Notes: generated by a model not told the origin, from the sequence alone. A stretch of DNA of 64,000 bases from Blautia wexlerae DSM 19850 (GCF_025148125.1 NZ_CP102267.1:4536501-4600500); one strand, 5' to 3'. Shown: positions 51,297 through 61,188, counted from the stretch's first letter. Program-made: numbers and translations.

Positions 51297-52337
51297 ATGA
51301 CGCTGAGAGAAATTGCAGCAGAAGCAGGCGTATCGATTTCAACAGTCTCACGTGTAATCAATCAAAGTACTAATAGCCCCGTGAGCAGGGAAGTTCAAGA
51401 CCGTATATGGGAAATAGCCAAACGTACCAATTATATTCCAAGACATTCAAAAAAAAATACTGTAGAACCTGATTCATCTTCCACAGAACCATTTCGTTCT
51501 ATTGCCTGTCTCTTTGCACGGGTTCCGGATGGAGCATCTGATTATTTCTTCTCTACATTGGCCAAAAATATTGAACAGGAAGCATTCCGTCATAACTATA
51601 TTTTAAAGTACACATTTTCTGCTTTTGATATCGATGATCCTTTTACTCTACAGTTAATTGCCAGCAATGATATTGACGGCATTGCCGTTTTGGGTCGTTG
51701 TGATAAAGAGCTTTTGAAATTTCTGAAAAAACATTTCCAGTATGTTGTTTATTCCGGTCTGAATAATCTGGATGCAAAATATGATCAGATTATCTGTGAT
51801 GGAACACAAATCAGTTATGATGTCGTAACCCGCCTTATAGAACAGGGTCATAGAAAAATCGCTTACATCGGCGAAACACAGAATGAAAACCGGTATGTTG
51901 GATACTGTTCTGCATTGACAGATGCAGATATTTCTGTCAGTCCCAAATACGTCTCTAACATTGTTCATTCCACAGAAGAGGGATACAAAGGTGTCTGCCA
52001 TCTTCTTAAAAGCGGCTGTGATGCAACTGCTTTCTTCTGTGCTGATGATATTACGGCAATCGGTGCAATGAAAGCTATCAAGGAATACGGTCTTCGCATT
52101 CCCGAAGATGTATCCGTTGCCAGCATTGATGATATCGATACAGCACAATATCTGACTCCCTCATTAACAACAGCACACATTCCTCTTGATGAAATGGGAA
52201 AAATGGCAGCCAAAATACTGATTGACCGTATTGAGGGCGGTCATGAAAAGCATTTAAAAATATTATTTCCTTATGATATCATCGAACGTAAGAGTACTGC
52301 TGCTTTCCGTAAAATCCATGGCAACCCTCAAAAATAA
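51297..52337 (+). CDS. LacI-family transcriptional regulator 3
   Basis: A 346-residue LacI repressor, clear paralogue of the protein at 41300. The helix-turn-helix is MTLREIAAEAGVSISTVSRV; the sensor region includes IACLFARVP, FCADDITAIGAMKA and VASIDDIDTAQYLTPSLTT. The start is the ATG with AAAGGAGG seven bases upstream. It is divergent from the chromate-type pair across the perfect operator, which it probably binds. Confidence 0.93.
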   Translation: MTLREIAAEAGVSISTVSRVINQSTNSPVSREVQDRIWEIAKRTNYIPRHSKKNTVEPDSSSTEPFRSIACLFARVPDGASDYFFSTLAKNIEQEAFRHNYILKYTFSAFDIDDPFTLQLIASNDIDGIAVLGRCDKELLKFLKKHFQYVVYSGLNNLDAKYDQIICDGTQISYDVVTRLIEQGHRKIAYIGETQNENRYVGYCSALTDADISVSPKYVSNIVHSTEEGYKGVCHLLKSGCDATAFFCADDITAIGAMKAIKEYGLRIPEDVSVASIDDIDTAQYLTPSLTTAHIPLDEMGKMAAKILIDRIEGGHEKHLKILFPYDIIERKSTAAFRKIHGNPQK

Positions 52338-52408
52338 TTTGCTTATAGCAATCCTCGTAAATAATGTATCTTAATCCAATTAATTCTGCAGTGGATGAAC
52401 GCAAAAAG

Positions 52409-52450
52409 GAAGGTGCAAACCACATTTCTATGATTTGCACCTTCTCTTAT
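52409..52450 (+). terminator. Terminator after LacI-family gene 3
   Basis: GAAGGTGCAAA pairs with TTTGCACCTTC, then TCTTATTC. Confidence 0.75.
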
Positions 52451-52625
52451 TCTATGTCAGTAGTTCAATCTCAGAGAAAACTCTTTCAGCAATCAGTCTT
52501 ATCAGCCTTCCTGTGATGACTGTCAGTTCTGTGACTCACGCCTTTCTCTACTCATATTTTCGTCATCCAGACTTTTAACTCTATTTATGATAACTTACTC
52601 ATAACAACAGACCTTACAGATGGCA

Positions 52626-55600
52626 TCACTTTCCACAGCACTCCACAATAGTTTTCTCCACATCTTCTATCTGAAAGGGTTTTGCCAGATGTGCGGTCAT
52701 GCCGGCTGCGAGACATCTTTTTGCATCTTCCTCAAATGCGTTTGCAGTCATTGCAATGATCGGAATTGTTTTTGCATCTGCCCTGTCCATAGCACGTATG
52801 GCTTTTGTTGCTGCAATACCATCCATAACAGGCATCATGACATCCATTAATATGGCATCAAAAATTCCCGGAGGATTATTTTCGAAGTGCTCCACCGCCT
52901 GTCTGCCGTTTTTTGCAACTGTAACCTTCGCACCGTCATCTGTCAGCAGCATTTCTATGATTTCAGCATTAAGCTCATTATCCTCGGCTGCCAGCAGATG
53001 CAATCCACGAATATCATATTTCTCAGCAATTTCCTCATCCTTTTTCTGTTCCTGGGCAATCTCAAATGGAATGATAATGACAAACACAGATCCAACTCCC
53101 ACCTGACTTGTCACTTCAATACTTCCATTCATCTGCTCAATCAAGCCTTTAGTGATCGCCATTCCCAGACCGGTTCCCTGATAAACACTACGGGCATCTG
53201 TTTTTTCCTGTGAGAACGGATCAAAAATATGACTCAGGAACTCCGGACTCATCCCTATACCTGTATCAGAAATCGTCCATCTGTATGTACAGATTCCATC
53301 ATGTACATCTGCAGCCTCCATTACCGTAGTGATCTTTCCTCCCGGCCGGTTATACTTAATACAGTTTCCATAGATGTTCAGAAAAATCTGGCGAAGATGC
53401 AGTGAGCTTCCATAGACATAAGGATAAGGGATATTCTCCTTATTTTTCTCATAAATCCACTGAATATCCTCATCTGCTGCCTTGTGAGTGATAATACTCT
53501 CAATCTCATAGACCAGATCTTTAAGACAGATATATTCATGAGTCAGAACAATATGACCTTCCTCTATTTTACTCATCTGCAGAACATCATTGATAAGAGA
53601 GAGCAGATAATTCGCTGCTATCTTCATCTTTTTATGATTTTCCTGTATCAGTTCCTTATCCTCAAAATGAGTCTCGTCAATCTTTAACAGACCAATAATA
53701 CCATTCAGAGGTGTCCTGATATCATGGCTCATTCGGCTGAGGAAATTCGTTTTTGCCCTGCTCTCGGCACGCATCTCATTGAATGCTGCCTGAAGGCGCG
53801 CCTGTTCCTGCTCATCCCGTTCATGTCTCTGTGTGGTATCCTGAAGCAGAATGATCGCATAGATCATAGGCACCTCAGCAAGAATTTCTGTATCAAACAC
53901 CACCATCCTGGTCATAAGAACTGTTTTCTGTACCCAGCGGATACTTCCATCATCTTCGCGGGCACAATATTCCACAGACATATTGGTTTCTCCGTTCTCA
54001 AACCTCTTACGAAGCTTTTCGCAATTATCTGTCATACAGTAACCGGCAATTGTTTCCTGAGTAATTTTTTTCTCATATTCCCAGCAATAATCCTGATAAG
54101 AACATGGAAGCGGGTAGTCCATAAAAAGTTCCCGGCTCTTCTGTTCTTTTCCATTCAATACGATTCTTCTTTCCAGAACATCCTTTGTCAGATTTACTGT
54201 ATAGATCACATCTGACAATTCCAGAAGCGCATCCACATAGCTGTCATTTTCCAGGATTGACTGTTTCAGTTGTTCATAATAGAGCTGAAGCTGCTCTTTT
54301 GCACCTGTCTGACCTTCAGAAGTCTTTCGGATGGTTTCAAATGCCAGAAGAAAATGATGCAGCTTTTTGTCCTCATCCCAGTCCACCGGAATCAGTGTCA
54401 GGCGGTTATATGCCCCCTGTTTTCCGATATTATACTCATATTCCAGCACGTCTTCCTTCGTATGCATCTTCTTTTGAAGCTCCGAAATCTGCAGCCCTTC
54501 GCGGATATCTGCCTGACAGGACTTTTCAATCTGTTCCTCTATGATCTGTTCCACAGCACCGGAATATGCACCATCAGAGGCCAGGAAAAAATTCTCACTG
54601 GAACGGATTGCCCGATAAGTATCCATCCTGGCATCACAGTACAGACAATCCGAGAAATTACTGCCATGCTGATTAAGCAGCTTTAACAGCTGATATCCCT
54701 GATGCTTTTCTGCAGCAGCTTCTTCCCTTTTTACATGATTCTTATTGATATACATGTTTTTGTCTGCGCAATTAAACAGTTCTCTCATTGTACTTCCGGG
54801 AAAATCGCCGGCCAGTGCAAAGCCTGCTGCATAGCTCAGGGGAGTATCCGGATACACTTTGGATTCCTCTCTCATATCTCTGCGCACCTTTTCAAGGCAC
54901 TGTGTCATCTGTTCCCTGTCCAGTCCATGGGTAACTGCAAGAAACTCATCTCCACCTGCTCTTCCCACAAACTGCTCTGCCGGCATGGAAGCCCGCAGGC
55001 AGATGGCAAATCTACGGATATAGGCATCACCGGCTTCATGACCTCTGCTGTCATTAATACGCCGGAGATTATTAAGATCAAAACTGCAGACACCGGTATC
55101 TGCATCCGGTTCTTCCTCACTCAGTAATTCTTCACATTTATTTTTGTTCGGAAGTCCCGTCGCATCATCCAGATATACCTTTCGCTGCAGCAGGCGGTTC
55201 ATTGCAGCATATTGTATTGCTTTGATGAATTCATATCCGATCAACAGCATCAGCACAACAATATCTGCTGTGATATATTTCTCAAGCAATGATAAGGATG
55301 TGGCTTTTTTCTGCGAATATTTTTCAGCCAGGCCTGTTGCTTCATCGCAGATCACAAAAAACTCCTCACTTTCCGGAATAATATCTGTGTTTCTGGCTCC
55401 TTTGAACCTCACAAGATAAATTTTCTTATACAGGTCAGAGAATTTATCATCCAGTTCCTGCATTTTATTCTGAAAATCAACATCATTGAGACGTACAAGA
55501 TTTAATTCATCATTTCCATTTCGCAAACCGTCAATAAAAGTTCTTATATCATGGATCATCTCATTTTCCTGCTGCATGGAAAGCTCCAGTTTTATGAGTC

Positions 55601-55772
55601 TCTGTGTCTCTCCCCTGACTAAACCGGTATAATTTACAATACGGGCCGTTCCCTGAATATCTGAGACAATTCCCATCATTATGATAATAAGGATAGCCAT
55701 AATAACTGCCAGAACACCAATACTGACCTGAATAATACTTGATTTCTTTTTCTTATTCTTTACTTCGGACAT
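52626..55772 (-). CDS. Hybrid GGDEF / histidine kinase / receiver sensor
   Basis: A 1048-residue membrane sensor. Helices at about residues 12-34 and 172-190 flank an extracellular domain. A GGDEF domain follows with an intact active site GRAGGDEF (about 275) but no RxxD inhibitory site. After a PAS-like middle region comes HisKA with the phospho-acceptor in LSRMSHDIRTPLNG (about 690), the ATPase GTGLGMAITKG (about 880) and a receiver with phospho-acceptor D in DAILMDVMMPVMDG (about 975). No output regulator is adjacent, so it may act through c-di-GMP or phosphotransfer. A single gene unit. Confidence 0.88.
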   Translation of the reverse strand: MSEVKNKKKKSSIIQVSIGVLAVIMAILIIIMMGIVSDIQGTARIVNYTGLVRGETQRLIKLELSMQQENEMIHDIRTFIDGLRNGNDELNLVRLNDVDFQNKMQELDDKFSDLYKKIYLVRFKGARNTDIIPESEEFFVICDEATGLAEKYSQKKATSLSLLEKYITADIVVLMLLIGYEFIKAIQYAAMNRLLQRKVYLDDATGLPNKNKCEELLSEEEPDADTGVCSFDLNNLRRINDSRGHEAGDAYIRRFAICLRASMPAEQFVGRAGGDEFLAVTHGLDREQMTQCLEKVRRDMREESKVYPDTPLSYAAGFALAGDFPGSTMRELFNCADKNMYINKNHVKREEAAAEKHQGYQLLKLLNQHGSNFSDCLYCDARMDTYRAIRSSENFFLASDGAYSGAVEQIIEEQIEKSCQADIREGLQISELQKKMHTKEDVLEYEYNIGKQGAYNRLTLIPVDWDEDKKLHHFLLAFETIRKTSEGQTGAKEQLQLYYEQLKQSILENDSYVDALLELSDVIYTVNLTKDVLERRIVLNGKEQKSRELFMDYPLPCSYQDYCWEYEKKITQETIAGYCMTDNCEKLRKRFENGETNMSVEYCAREDDGSIRWVQKTVLMTRMVVFDTEILAEVPMIYAIILLQDTTQRHERDEQEQARLQAAFNEMRAESRAKTNFLSRMSHDIRTPLNGIIGLLKIDETHFEDKELIQENHKKMKIAANYLLSLINDVLQMSKIEEGHIVLTHEYICLKDLVYEIESIITHKAADEDIQWIYEKNKENIPYPYVYGSSLHLRQIFLNIYGNCIKYNRPGGKITTVMEAADVHDGICTYRWTISDTGIGMSPEFLSHIFDPFSQEKTDARSVYQGTGLGMAITKGLIEQMNGSIEVTSQVGVGSVFVIIIPFEIAQEQKKDEEIAEKYDIRGLHLLAAEDNELNAEIIEMLLTDDGAKVTVAKNGRQAVEHFENNPPGIFDAILMDVMMPVMDGIAATKAIRAMDRADAKTIPIIAMTANAFEEDAKRCLAAGMTAHLAKPFQIEDVEKTIVECCGK

Positions 55773-55904
55773 GGCCCTCCCCCTTTTGTTTTATTTTGGA
55801 AAAATACTTTCCGCATTCTAACTATTTTACCGTACTTTTTCCGTTATGCCTACCACAAATTTATTAATACTATATCGATTCCATAAAATAATGCTACCTT
55901 TTCG

Positions 55905-55918
55905 GAACCATATGGTTC
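55905..55918. promoter_or_regulatory. Perfect 14-bp palindrome, operator candidate
   Basis: GAACCATATGGTTC lies 133 bp upstream of the hybrid sensor gene in a non-coding gap. No regulator is assigned. Confidence 0.4.
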
Positions 55919-55984
55919 TGTATAGTTGCAGTAATGCATATTAATTAAGAGGCTTGCTATAAATTTCCAAACAGGCATCAAAAA

Positions 55985-56024
55985 CACCCGGCAAAATTAC
56001 TTTTCATAATCTGCCGGGTGTTCT
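55985..56024 (-). terminator. Terminator of the AraC-linked ABC operon
   Basis: CACCCGGCA and TGCCGGGTG form the stem on the minus strand, followed by TTTTTG. It lies about 80 bp past the last permease gene. Confidence 0.85.
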
Positions 56025-56098
56025 CTTTCGCCCTCTCTGTATAGATTATTGATAATGTCTTCCAGACGGTCGAAGTTATATTTTTCTTTTTCAGTTTT

Positions 56099-56935
56099 TT
56101 ATTTGACTGCTCCGGTAATACCTTCTGCAAACTGTTTCTGTAATACAAAGAATACGATCATTGTAGGAATAGAACAGAACAATACACCGCACATCAGCAT
56201 ACCATAATCTGTCACATAACCTGTGATCAGGTTGGCGATCAGCATTGGCATGGTCATTGCCTTGTTGTCTGTCATGATTACCTTTGGCCACAGATAAGAG
56301 TTCCATGCATTCATAAAGGTAATAACAGCAGCCGCTGCATATGTAGATTTCATTGTAGGAATGAACATCTGGAAGAAAATCCTTACTTCATTGAGTCCGT
56401 CAATACGTGCAGCTTCAATAATATCAACCGGGAATGATCTGGCATTCTGACGGAACATCATGATCATAAACGGCGTGGAAATAATCGGAAGGATAAAACC
56501 TACTGCTGTATTCAAAAGTCCTGCCTTGGAGAACATTTTGAATAACGGAACCATAGTTGCAACCTGCGGAACCATCATAGCCAGAAGCAGGATTGAAAAT
56601 ACTCTGTCTTTCCACTTATCATGGTAAACTTCAAATCCGTAACCTGCGATAGAGCAGATCAGAAGACAGATCACTGTAGTAAGGATTGCATAAAAGAAGG
56701 AGTTTCCAAGTGCTCTCCACAGTGGCTGCTGGGATGTAAGATTACGGAAGTTTTCCATAAAATGGCTTCCCGGAATAATTCGTCCACGTGATACATCTGT
56801 GGATGTATTAGTTGCAGCTGAAATCATCCAGTATAACGGGAATACTGAAATAAATGACACGATGATCAGAAAAATATAGGTTGGAATCAATCTTCTCTGA
56901 ATGGCTGATTTGTTTTTCTTAGTCACGTGTATCAC
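56099..56935 (-). CDS. Carbohydrate ABC transporter permease (MalG type) 2
   Basis: A 278-residue permease with six helices and the EAA loop DIIEAARIDGLNEVRIFFQM. The start is a GTG at 56935, overlapping the previous gene by 17 bp; a second GTG nine bases later with AGGTGAT upstream is an alternative. It forms the membrane channel with the permease at 56919. No ATPase is encoded here, so a shared MsmX-like ATPase is presumed. Confidence 0.93.
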   Translation of the reverse strand: MIHVTKKNKSAIQRRLIPTYIFLIIVSFISVFPLYWMISAATNTSTDVSRGRIIPGSHFMENFRNLTSQQPLWRALGNSFFYAILTTVICLLICSIAGYGFEVYHDKWKDRVFSILLLAMMVPQVATMVPLFKMFSKAGLLNTAVGFILPIISTPFMIMMFRQNARSFPVDIIEAARIDGLNEVRIFFQMFIPTMKSTYAAAAVITFMNAWNSYLWPKVIMTDNKAMTMPMLIANLITGYVTDYGMLMCGVLFCSIPTMIVFFVLQKQFAEGITGAVK

Positions 56936-57818
56936 CTACTTTCAAATTAATAAATGCAAGTACAGCTACCATAATGAATATGATAAATGACATTGCTGCT
57001 GCATATCCAAAGTTTGGTACGTTAATAAAACATGTATTGTAAATATAGTGGGACATTGTGATTGTTGAGTTTGCCGGTCCACCCTTTGTCAGGTTGACAG
57101 ACTCATCGAACAGCTGCAGTGTACCATTAATTGACATGATAAATGTCATGATAATTGTCGGTTTCAGAAGCGGAACAGTAATCTTCCAGAAAGTCTTCCA
57201 GCCATTGGCGCCATCAATCTTTGCTGCTTCATATACAGAATATTCAATATTCTGAAGTCCTGCCAGATAGAATACCATATTATATCCTGTCCATCTCCAG
57301 ATCAGCGCAAGGATAATTACAATCTTGGCACTGGCGGAATTCCCCAGGAAATTATAGCCGGTAGATAAGATTCCAAGTTTGATCAGAATACTGTTGATCA
57401 GACCATCTGTAGCAAACATGGAACGGAAGATCAATGAATAGGATACCAGGGATGTCGCACATGGAAGAAATACACAAGTACGGAAAAATCCCTTAAATTT
57501 CAAATCTTTGTTATTCAGAAGCTGTGCCAGAAGAATTGCCAGTATCAGCATGATCGGCACCTGAATGATCAGATACAGGAATGTATTTGCAATAGACTGC
57601 TGAAATACCTTGTCTGCCAGAATACGTTTATAGTTGCTGAAGATCGGATCTGCAAATCTCATATTTGCTCCGGCTCCGGTCTGCAGGGAAATGATAAATG
57701 CACGTATCATTGGATAAAAGCTCATGATCGCGATCATGATAGTTGCAGGAGCCAGGAACGTCCATCCTGCTGCCCTCTGCTTGCCAAGCAGAGACATACC
57801 TTTTTTCTTAGAATTCAC
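56919..57818 (-). CDS. Carbohydrate ABC transporter permease (MalF/UgpA type) 2
   Basis: A 299-residue permease with about six helices, EAA loop SVYEAAKIDGANGWKTFWKI and NLTKGGPANSTITMS near the C-terminus. The start is a GTG (57818) with AAAGGAGG seven bases upstream; an in-frame extension to 57920 runs into an upstream hairpin and is rejected. Confidence 0.93.
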   Translation of the reverse strand: MNSKKKGMSLLGKQRAAGWTFLAPATIMIAIMSFYPMIRAFIISLQTGAGANMRFADPIFSNYKRILADKVFQQSIANTFLYLIIQVPIMLILAILLAQLLNNKDLKFKGFFRTCVFLPCATSLVSYSLIFRSMFATDGLINSILIKLGILSTGYNFLGNSASAKIVIILALIWRWTGYNMVFYLAGLQNIEYSVYEAAKIDGANGWKTFWKITVPLLKPTIIMTFIMSINGTLQLFDESVNLTKGGPANSTITMSHYIYNTCFINVPNFGYAAAMSFIIFIMVAVLAFINLKVGDTRD

Positions 57819-57894
57819 GTGAACTCCTCCTTTCAAAAAACTCTGTAACTGTTCAGCATTTTGCCGGACAATTACCAACTCTTTGCAGTAAGAT

Positions 57895-57915
57895 GGGGGA
57901 CTGCTGGCAGTCCCC
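57895..57915 (-). terminator. Intra-operon hairpin between binding protein and permeases
   Basis: GGGGGACTGC-TG-GCAGTCCCCC, a perfect 9-bp-plus stem with no U-run. A smaller TCTGATC/GATCAGA hairpin follows at 57999-58014. Confidence 0.65.
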
Positions 57916-58015
57916 CGCACTTACCTGTTTTCATTCACTTAATCACTGTCTACAGATTGCTTCACAGTTTCACTGTTCCCGCAATCCTGACATCATCTGA
58001 TCCTGCGATCAGAAT

Positions 58016-59305
58016 TTATTCAGTCATCTTGAATGCCAGAGTATCCTGAGCTTCCTGAAGGGCATCTTCTACAGGTGTGCCGTTTACGATATTTACAACT
58101 GCTGTGTTGACGCATTCTCTTGATTCATAATGATACGGTGTTTTTGTGAACTCCGGAATATGAGAAGAGTATTCTACAATTGTGGAGAAGATTGGCTGTC
58201 CACCAAAGAATTCATTTGGCTCGTTGTAAACCTTAGATTCACCTGCCGGCAGATAACAGGAGATTGCACCTGCTTCCGGAAGGATTGTATCATAGAACTC
58301 TGTGCTGGAACCAAATGTACTTGCAAGGAAATCTTCTGCAAGTTCTACATTCTGGCAGTTGGATGTAACATACCAGGAAGATCCACCATTGTTTGCATAG
58401 TTTGTAGCTGTATCAACATCGTCTACTTTAGGCATTGTTGTGATCTGCCACAGACCCTTCTGATCTTCTGTAGACATCAGAGTAGCTGTGATCCAGTTAC
58501 CATTTACAATACCTGCTGCCTCACCGCCTGTAATAGTAGCGATATATTCATCCCAGTTATTTACAAGTTTAACAACGTCATTCTTAACCAGATCTACATA
58601 AAGATTGATGCATTTCTCTGCAACTTCATTGCCTACGATGTAAGCTTCGCCATCTTCGTTTACGAAGTTAGCTCCGCAGGACTGCATCATCATCATCAGA
58701 GTATCGCCACCTGTAGCTTCACTTGTAAGAAGATATTTTCCGGTTTTTTCATGAACATCTTTACCGATTTCCATGAACTTGGACCATGTGATATCTGTCA
58801 GATCATCAATAGTATATCCTGCCTCGTCAAGGATATCTGTACGATAGCATGCAATAACAGCACCATTATCAAACGGAACACCATAGTGTGTATCATCTAC
58901 CATGGAATAGGACTGTTTCAGTTTACCAAAATCATCCCAGTTAATGTTGATATCTTTCAGATCTGTGAATGCATCCGGATAGCTCTTCAGATATTTCTGA
59001 TAGCTGTTGTCCTGCATAAGAACGATATCAGGAAGTGTGCTGTAATCGCCTGCATTTGCTGCTGTTGTCAGTTTAGTCTGGCAGTCATCAGAAGATGTCT
59101 CTACGATATCTACAGAAAATCCCTCATGATCTTTTGCATACTGATCTGCTGCGATCTGCATGGATTTGATGTTGAAGTTCTGATCCCACGCCCATACAGT
59201 TAACTTGTTGTCATCATCAGATTTCGCAAAAACAGCTGTAGCTGATCCTGCAAAGGATGCTACCATAGCACCGGTCATTAATACTGCGAGTAATTTTTTT
59301 CTCAT
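58016..59305 (-). CDS. Carbohydrate ABC transporter substrate-binding protein 2
   Basis: A 429-residue family 1 solute-binding protein. The signal peptide starts MRKKLLAVLMTGAMVASFAG and cleavage is near AVFA; no lipobox cysteine is visible. Mature motifs are LTVWAWDQNFNIKSM, LPDIVLMQDNSYQKYL and TGGEAAGIVNGNW. The ATG at 59305 has AAGGAGG upstream. It leads the operon under probable control of the AraC regulator at 60150. Ligand not identifiable, probably an oligosaccharide. Confidence 0.93.
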   Translation of the reverse strand: MRKKLLAVLMTGAMVASFAGSATAVFAKSDDDNKLTVWAWDQNFNIKSMQIAADQYAKDHEGFSVDIVETSSDDCQTKLTTAANAGDYSTLPDIVLMQDNSYQKYLKSYPDAFTDLKDININWDDFGKLKQSYSMVDDTHYGVPFDNGAVIACYRTDILDEAGYTIDDLTDITWSKFMEIGKDVHEKTGKYLLTSEATGGDTLMMMMQSCGANFVNEDGEAYIVGNEVAEKCINLYVDLVKNDVVKLVNNWDEYIATITGGEAAGIVNGNWITATLMSTEDQKGLWQITTMPKVDDVDTATNYANNGGSSWYVTSNCQNVELAEDFLASTFGSSTEFYDTILPEAGAISCYLPAGESKVYNEPNEFFGGQPIFSTIVEYSSHIPEFTKTPYHYESRECVNTAVVNIVNGTPVEDALQEAQDTLAFKMTE

Positions 59306-59397
59306 ATTTATATCCTCCTTTATTAAGCTTATTCTTTCTTCCGAATCGCTTGTAAGTTGATTATAGCATCCGATTTTCAGGTATAGTTTGCATAACC

Positions 59398-59412
59398 GCA
59401 CACATAATGTGC
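59398..59412. promoter_or_regulatory. Inverted repeat upstream of the ABC operon
   Basis: GCACACATAATGTGC lies about 35 bp upstream of a TATAAT-like box on the minus strand (near 59360) that lacks a good -35. This fits an activator site, perhaps for the AraC protein. Confidence 0.45.
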
Positions 59413-59509
59413 AATTTCGACCATTTTATGTATTTTGCACTATTAAAAATATTTAAAAATATATTTTTTGTTCACTTTCTCATTTACTATGTTTTTACTA
59501 TGTAATTTT

Positions 59510-59577
59510 AATAACAAAGGCCACTTTCATGGACAAAAAAATATATATTTTTGTCTTTAAAAATGACCTTTGTTATT
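59510..59577 (-). terminator. Long hairpin terminator
   Basis: AATAACAAAGG and CCTTTGTTATT are the outer arms, with an inner GACAAAAA / TTTTTGTC stem. It lies 56 bp past the stop of the small membrane-protein gene. Confidence 0.8.
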
Positions 59578-59632
59578 ATTTCATAAATTTTCCGTTCAAT
59601 TTTTGTACATATTTTACAGTTTTTAATTCATT

Positions 59633-60142
59633 TTATGCAAAATAGACTTTTTCAGGATATTGTGTTTTCATCGCATGAAGCAGTTCCTCATTAAGATCAA
59701 GAAGCAGTTTTATTTTGTGCCCGTCTTCCCGGATGATCATTGTATAATAAGGAGTATCTTCATCATAAGAGGTATAATCGTATTTTTTCAGCTTCTCCGT
59801 TCCACCATTCTTTTTGTACCTTGCAACACTTTCATGCCAGTGCGGTGCCACTGTCTCCAGATTACTCAGTTCCAGTATATGAGCTGTTTTGCGATACTTC
59901 TTGCCATAGATCACATCTATTTCAAACTGACCGTTTTCCATCATGTATTCATAATCCTTCTGACTGAATATATCAAAGACAAAATACAGCCCCGCAAGCA
60001 GAAATCCCGGAAGCATAAATGCCTGGGAAATCGTGATTCCCATAACCACAAAAAGCACTGCAAAAATAATCATTACCACACACAGGACTCCGGACATACT
60101 CTTTTTCTTTCTTGATACCTGCTCCACAATCTTATAGTTCAT
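59633..60142 (-). CDS. Small membrane protein of unknown function
   Basis: A 169-residue protein: two adjacent hydrophobic segments (about residues 18-35 and 40-55) form a membrane hairpin near the N-terminus. A ~110-residue soluble domain follows (NGQFEIDVIYGKKYRKTAHI ... HKIKLLLDLNEELLHAM). I do not recognise the family with certainty; it resembles DUF6106-type proteins of Lachnospiraceae. The ATG at 60142 lies seven bases past the AraC stop, so it is co-transcribed with that regulator. Confidence 0.65.
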   Translation of the reverse strand: MNYKIVEQVSRKKKSMSGVLCVVMIIFAVLFVVMGITISQAFMLPGFLLAGLYFVFDIFSQKDYEYMMENGQFEIDVIYGKKYRKTAHILELSNLETVAPHWHESVARYKKNGGTEKLKKYDYTSYDEDTPYYTMIIREDGHKIKLLLDLNEELLHAMKTQYPEKVYFA

Positions 60143-60149
60143 AACTTTT

Positions 60150-61088
60150 TTACCATCCTTCCTCTGAATGAATATCGAAATCCAAAAGCTGCTGTTCATA
60201 ATTCTCCGGCCGTTTTCTCCATTCAACCGGAGTCACTCCCATTATCTGTCTGAAGTTCCGGTTAAACGTTGAATTGGTCGTGAAACCACATTTGTGCGCA
60301 ATATCTGCCACCGGTGTATCTGTTTTCTGCAGAAATTCACAGGCAGTATGAATCCGCACAGAATTAATATACTCCAGAGGACTTACCTTCATATGCGATG
60401 TAAACACTCTTCTGAAATGAGTTTCACTGATATGGCAGATCTTCGCCAGATCCTCTATCCGGATATCCTCCATATAGTGATAAGAAACAAAATCCAGTAC
60501 GCGGGTGATCATATTTGTAAGTTTCCCTGTTTCCTCTTCCACCCTGTCTTCCGGTGAAGCCCGGTTCAGTCTGGCAATTTCTACTAGTAATGCCGCAAGA
60601 ACTCCACTGGATTCTTCAATATAAAATTCTTCTCCCTCACGCATGATATTCATGATCTTAAGAATTTTTGCAGCTATAGAGGGGGACTCATTCTCTTTCA
60701 GAAATAAAGCCTTAGAATATATTCTCTGAATCATTTTTTCAGCCTTTACCGGATTGTTCAGAAATTTTTTCATAAAACCTTCCACATCTATGAAAAGATA
60801 CTCCCATTTACTGACCGTACCCAGATCACTGTTAGTCGTATGAGCATAATTGGGTGGAATCACCGTAAATTCTCTTCCCGAAAACCGCATTTTAGCCTCA
60901 CCAAACGCCATAACTCCATCCCCTTCGTAACAGAAACCAATCTCCAGATAATTATGAAAATGAAGATAATCCACATCATTTCCATAATTCTGAACCCACT
61001 TCTGCCCCAGAAGAGCCAGAATCGGACTTCCGGCAGGCATCTGGTAATAGCGGAATTCCATCTTCGGTTTTTTTCTCTTCTTTGCCAT
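60150..61088 (-). CDS. AraC-family regulator with cupin sensor domain
   Basis: A 312-residue regulator: an N-terminal cupin-like AraC ligand domain (HFHNYLEIGFCYEGDGVM, FTVIPPNYAHTTNSD) and a C-terminal double helix-turn-helix (IRIEDLAKICHISETHFRRV; PVADIAHKCGFTTNSTFNRN, then MGVTPVEWRK). Start ATG behind AGGTGACT. It lies upstream of the ABC operon 56099-59305 on the same strand and most probably activates it in response to a sugar. Confidence 0.93.
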   Translation of the reverse strand: MAKKRKKPKMEFRYYQMPAGSPILALLGQKWVQNYGNDVDYLHFHNYLEIGFCYEGDGVMAFGEAKMRFSGREFTVIPPNYAHTTNSDLGTVSKWEYLFIDVEGFMKKFLNNPVKAEKMIQRIYSKALFLKENESPSIAAKILKIMNIMREGEEFYIEESSGVLAALLVEIARLNRASPEDRVEEETGKLTNMITRVLDFVSYHYMEDIRIEDLAKICHISETHFRRVFTSHMKVSPLEYINSVRIHTACEFLQKTDTPVADIAHKCGFTTNSTFNRNFRQIMGVTPVEWRKRPENYEQQLLDFDIHSEEGW

Positions 61089-61188
61089 ACAGTCACCTCA
61101 TTTTCTGTTCTGTATTTTCACAATATGATTCTACCAGTTTTTTATATATTTTTCGATATTTTTGTACATTTTCCAACAAAAACATACA

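Noticed and set aside
58130..59203. 357-codon frame antisense to the ABC binding-protein gene
   Set aside because: Cysteine- and isoleucine-rich nonsense composition typical of a reverse-strand shadow; the binding protein is certain.
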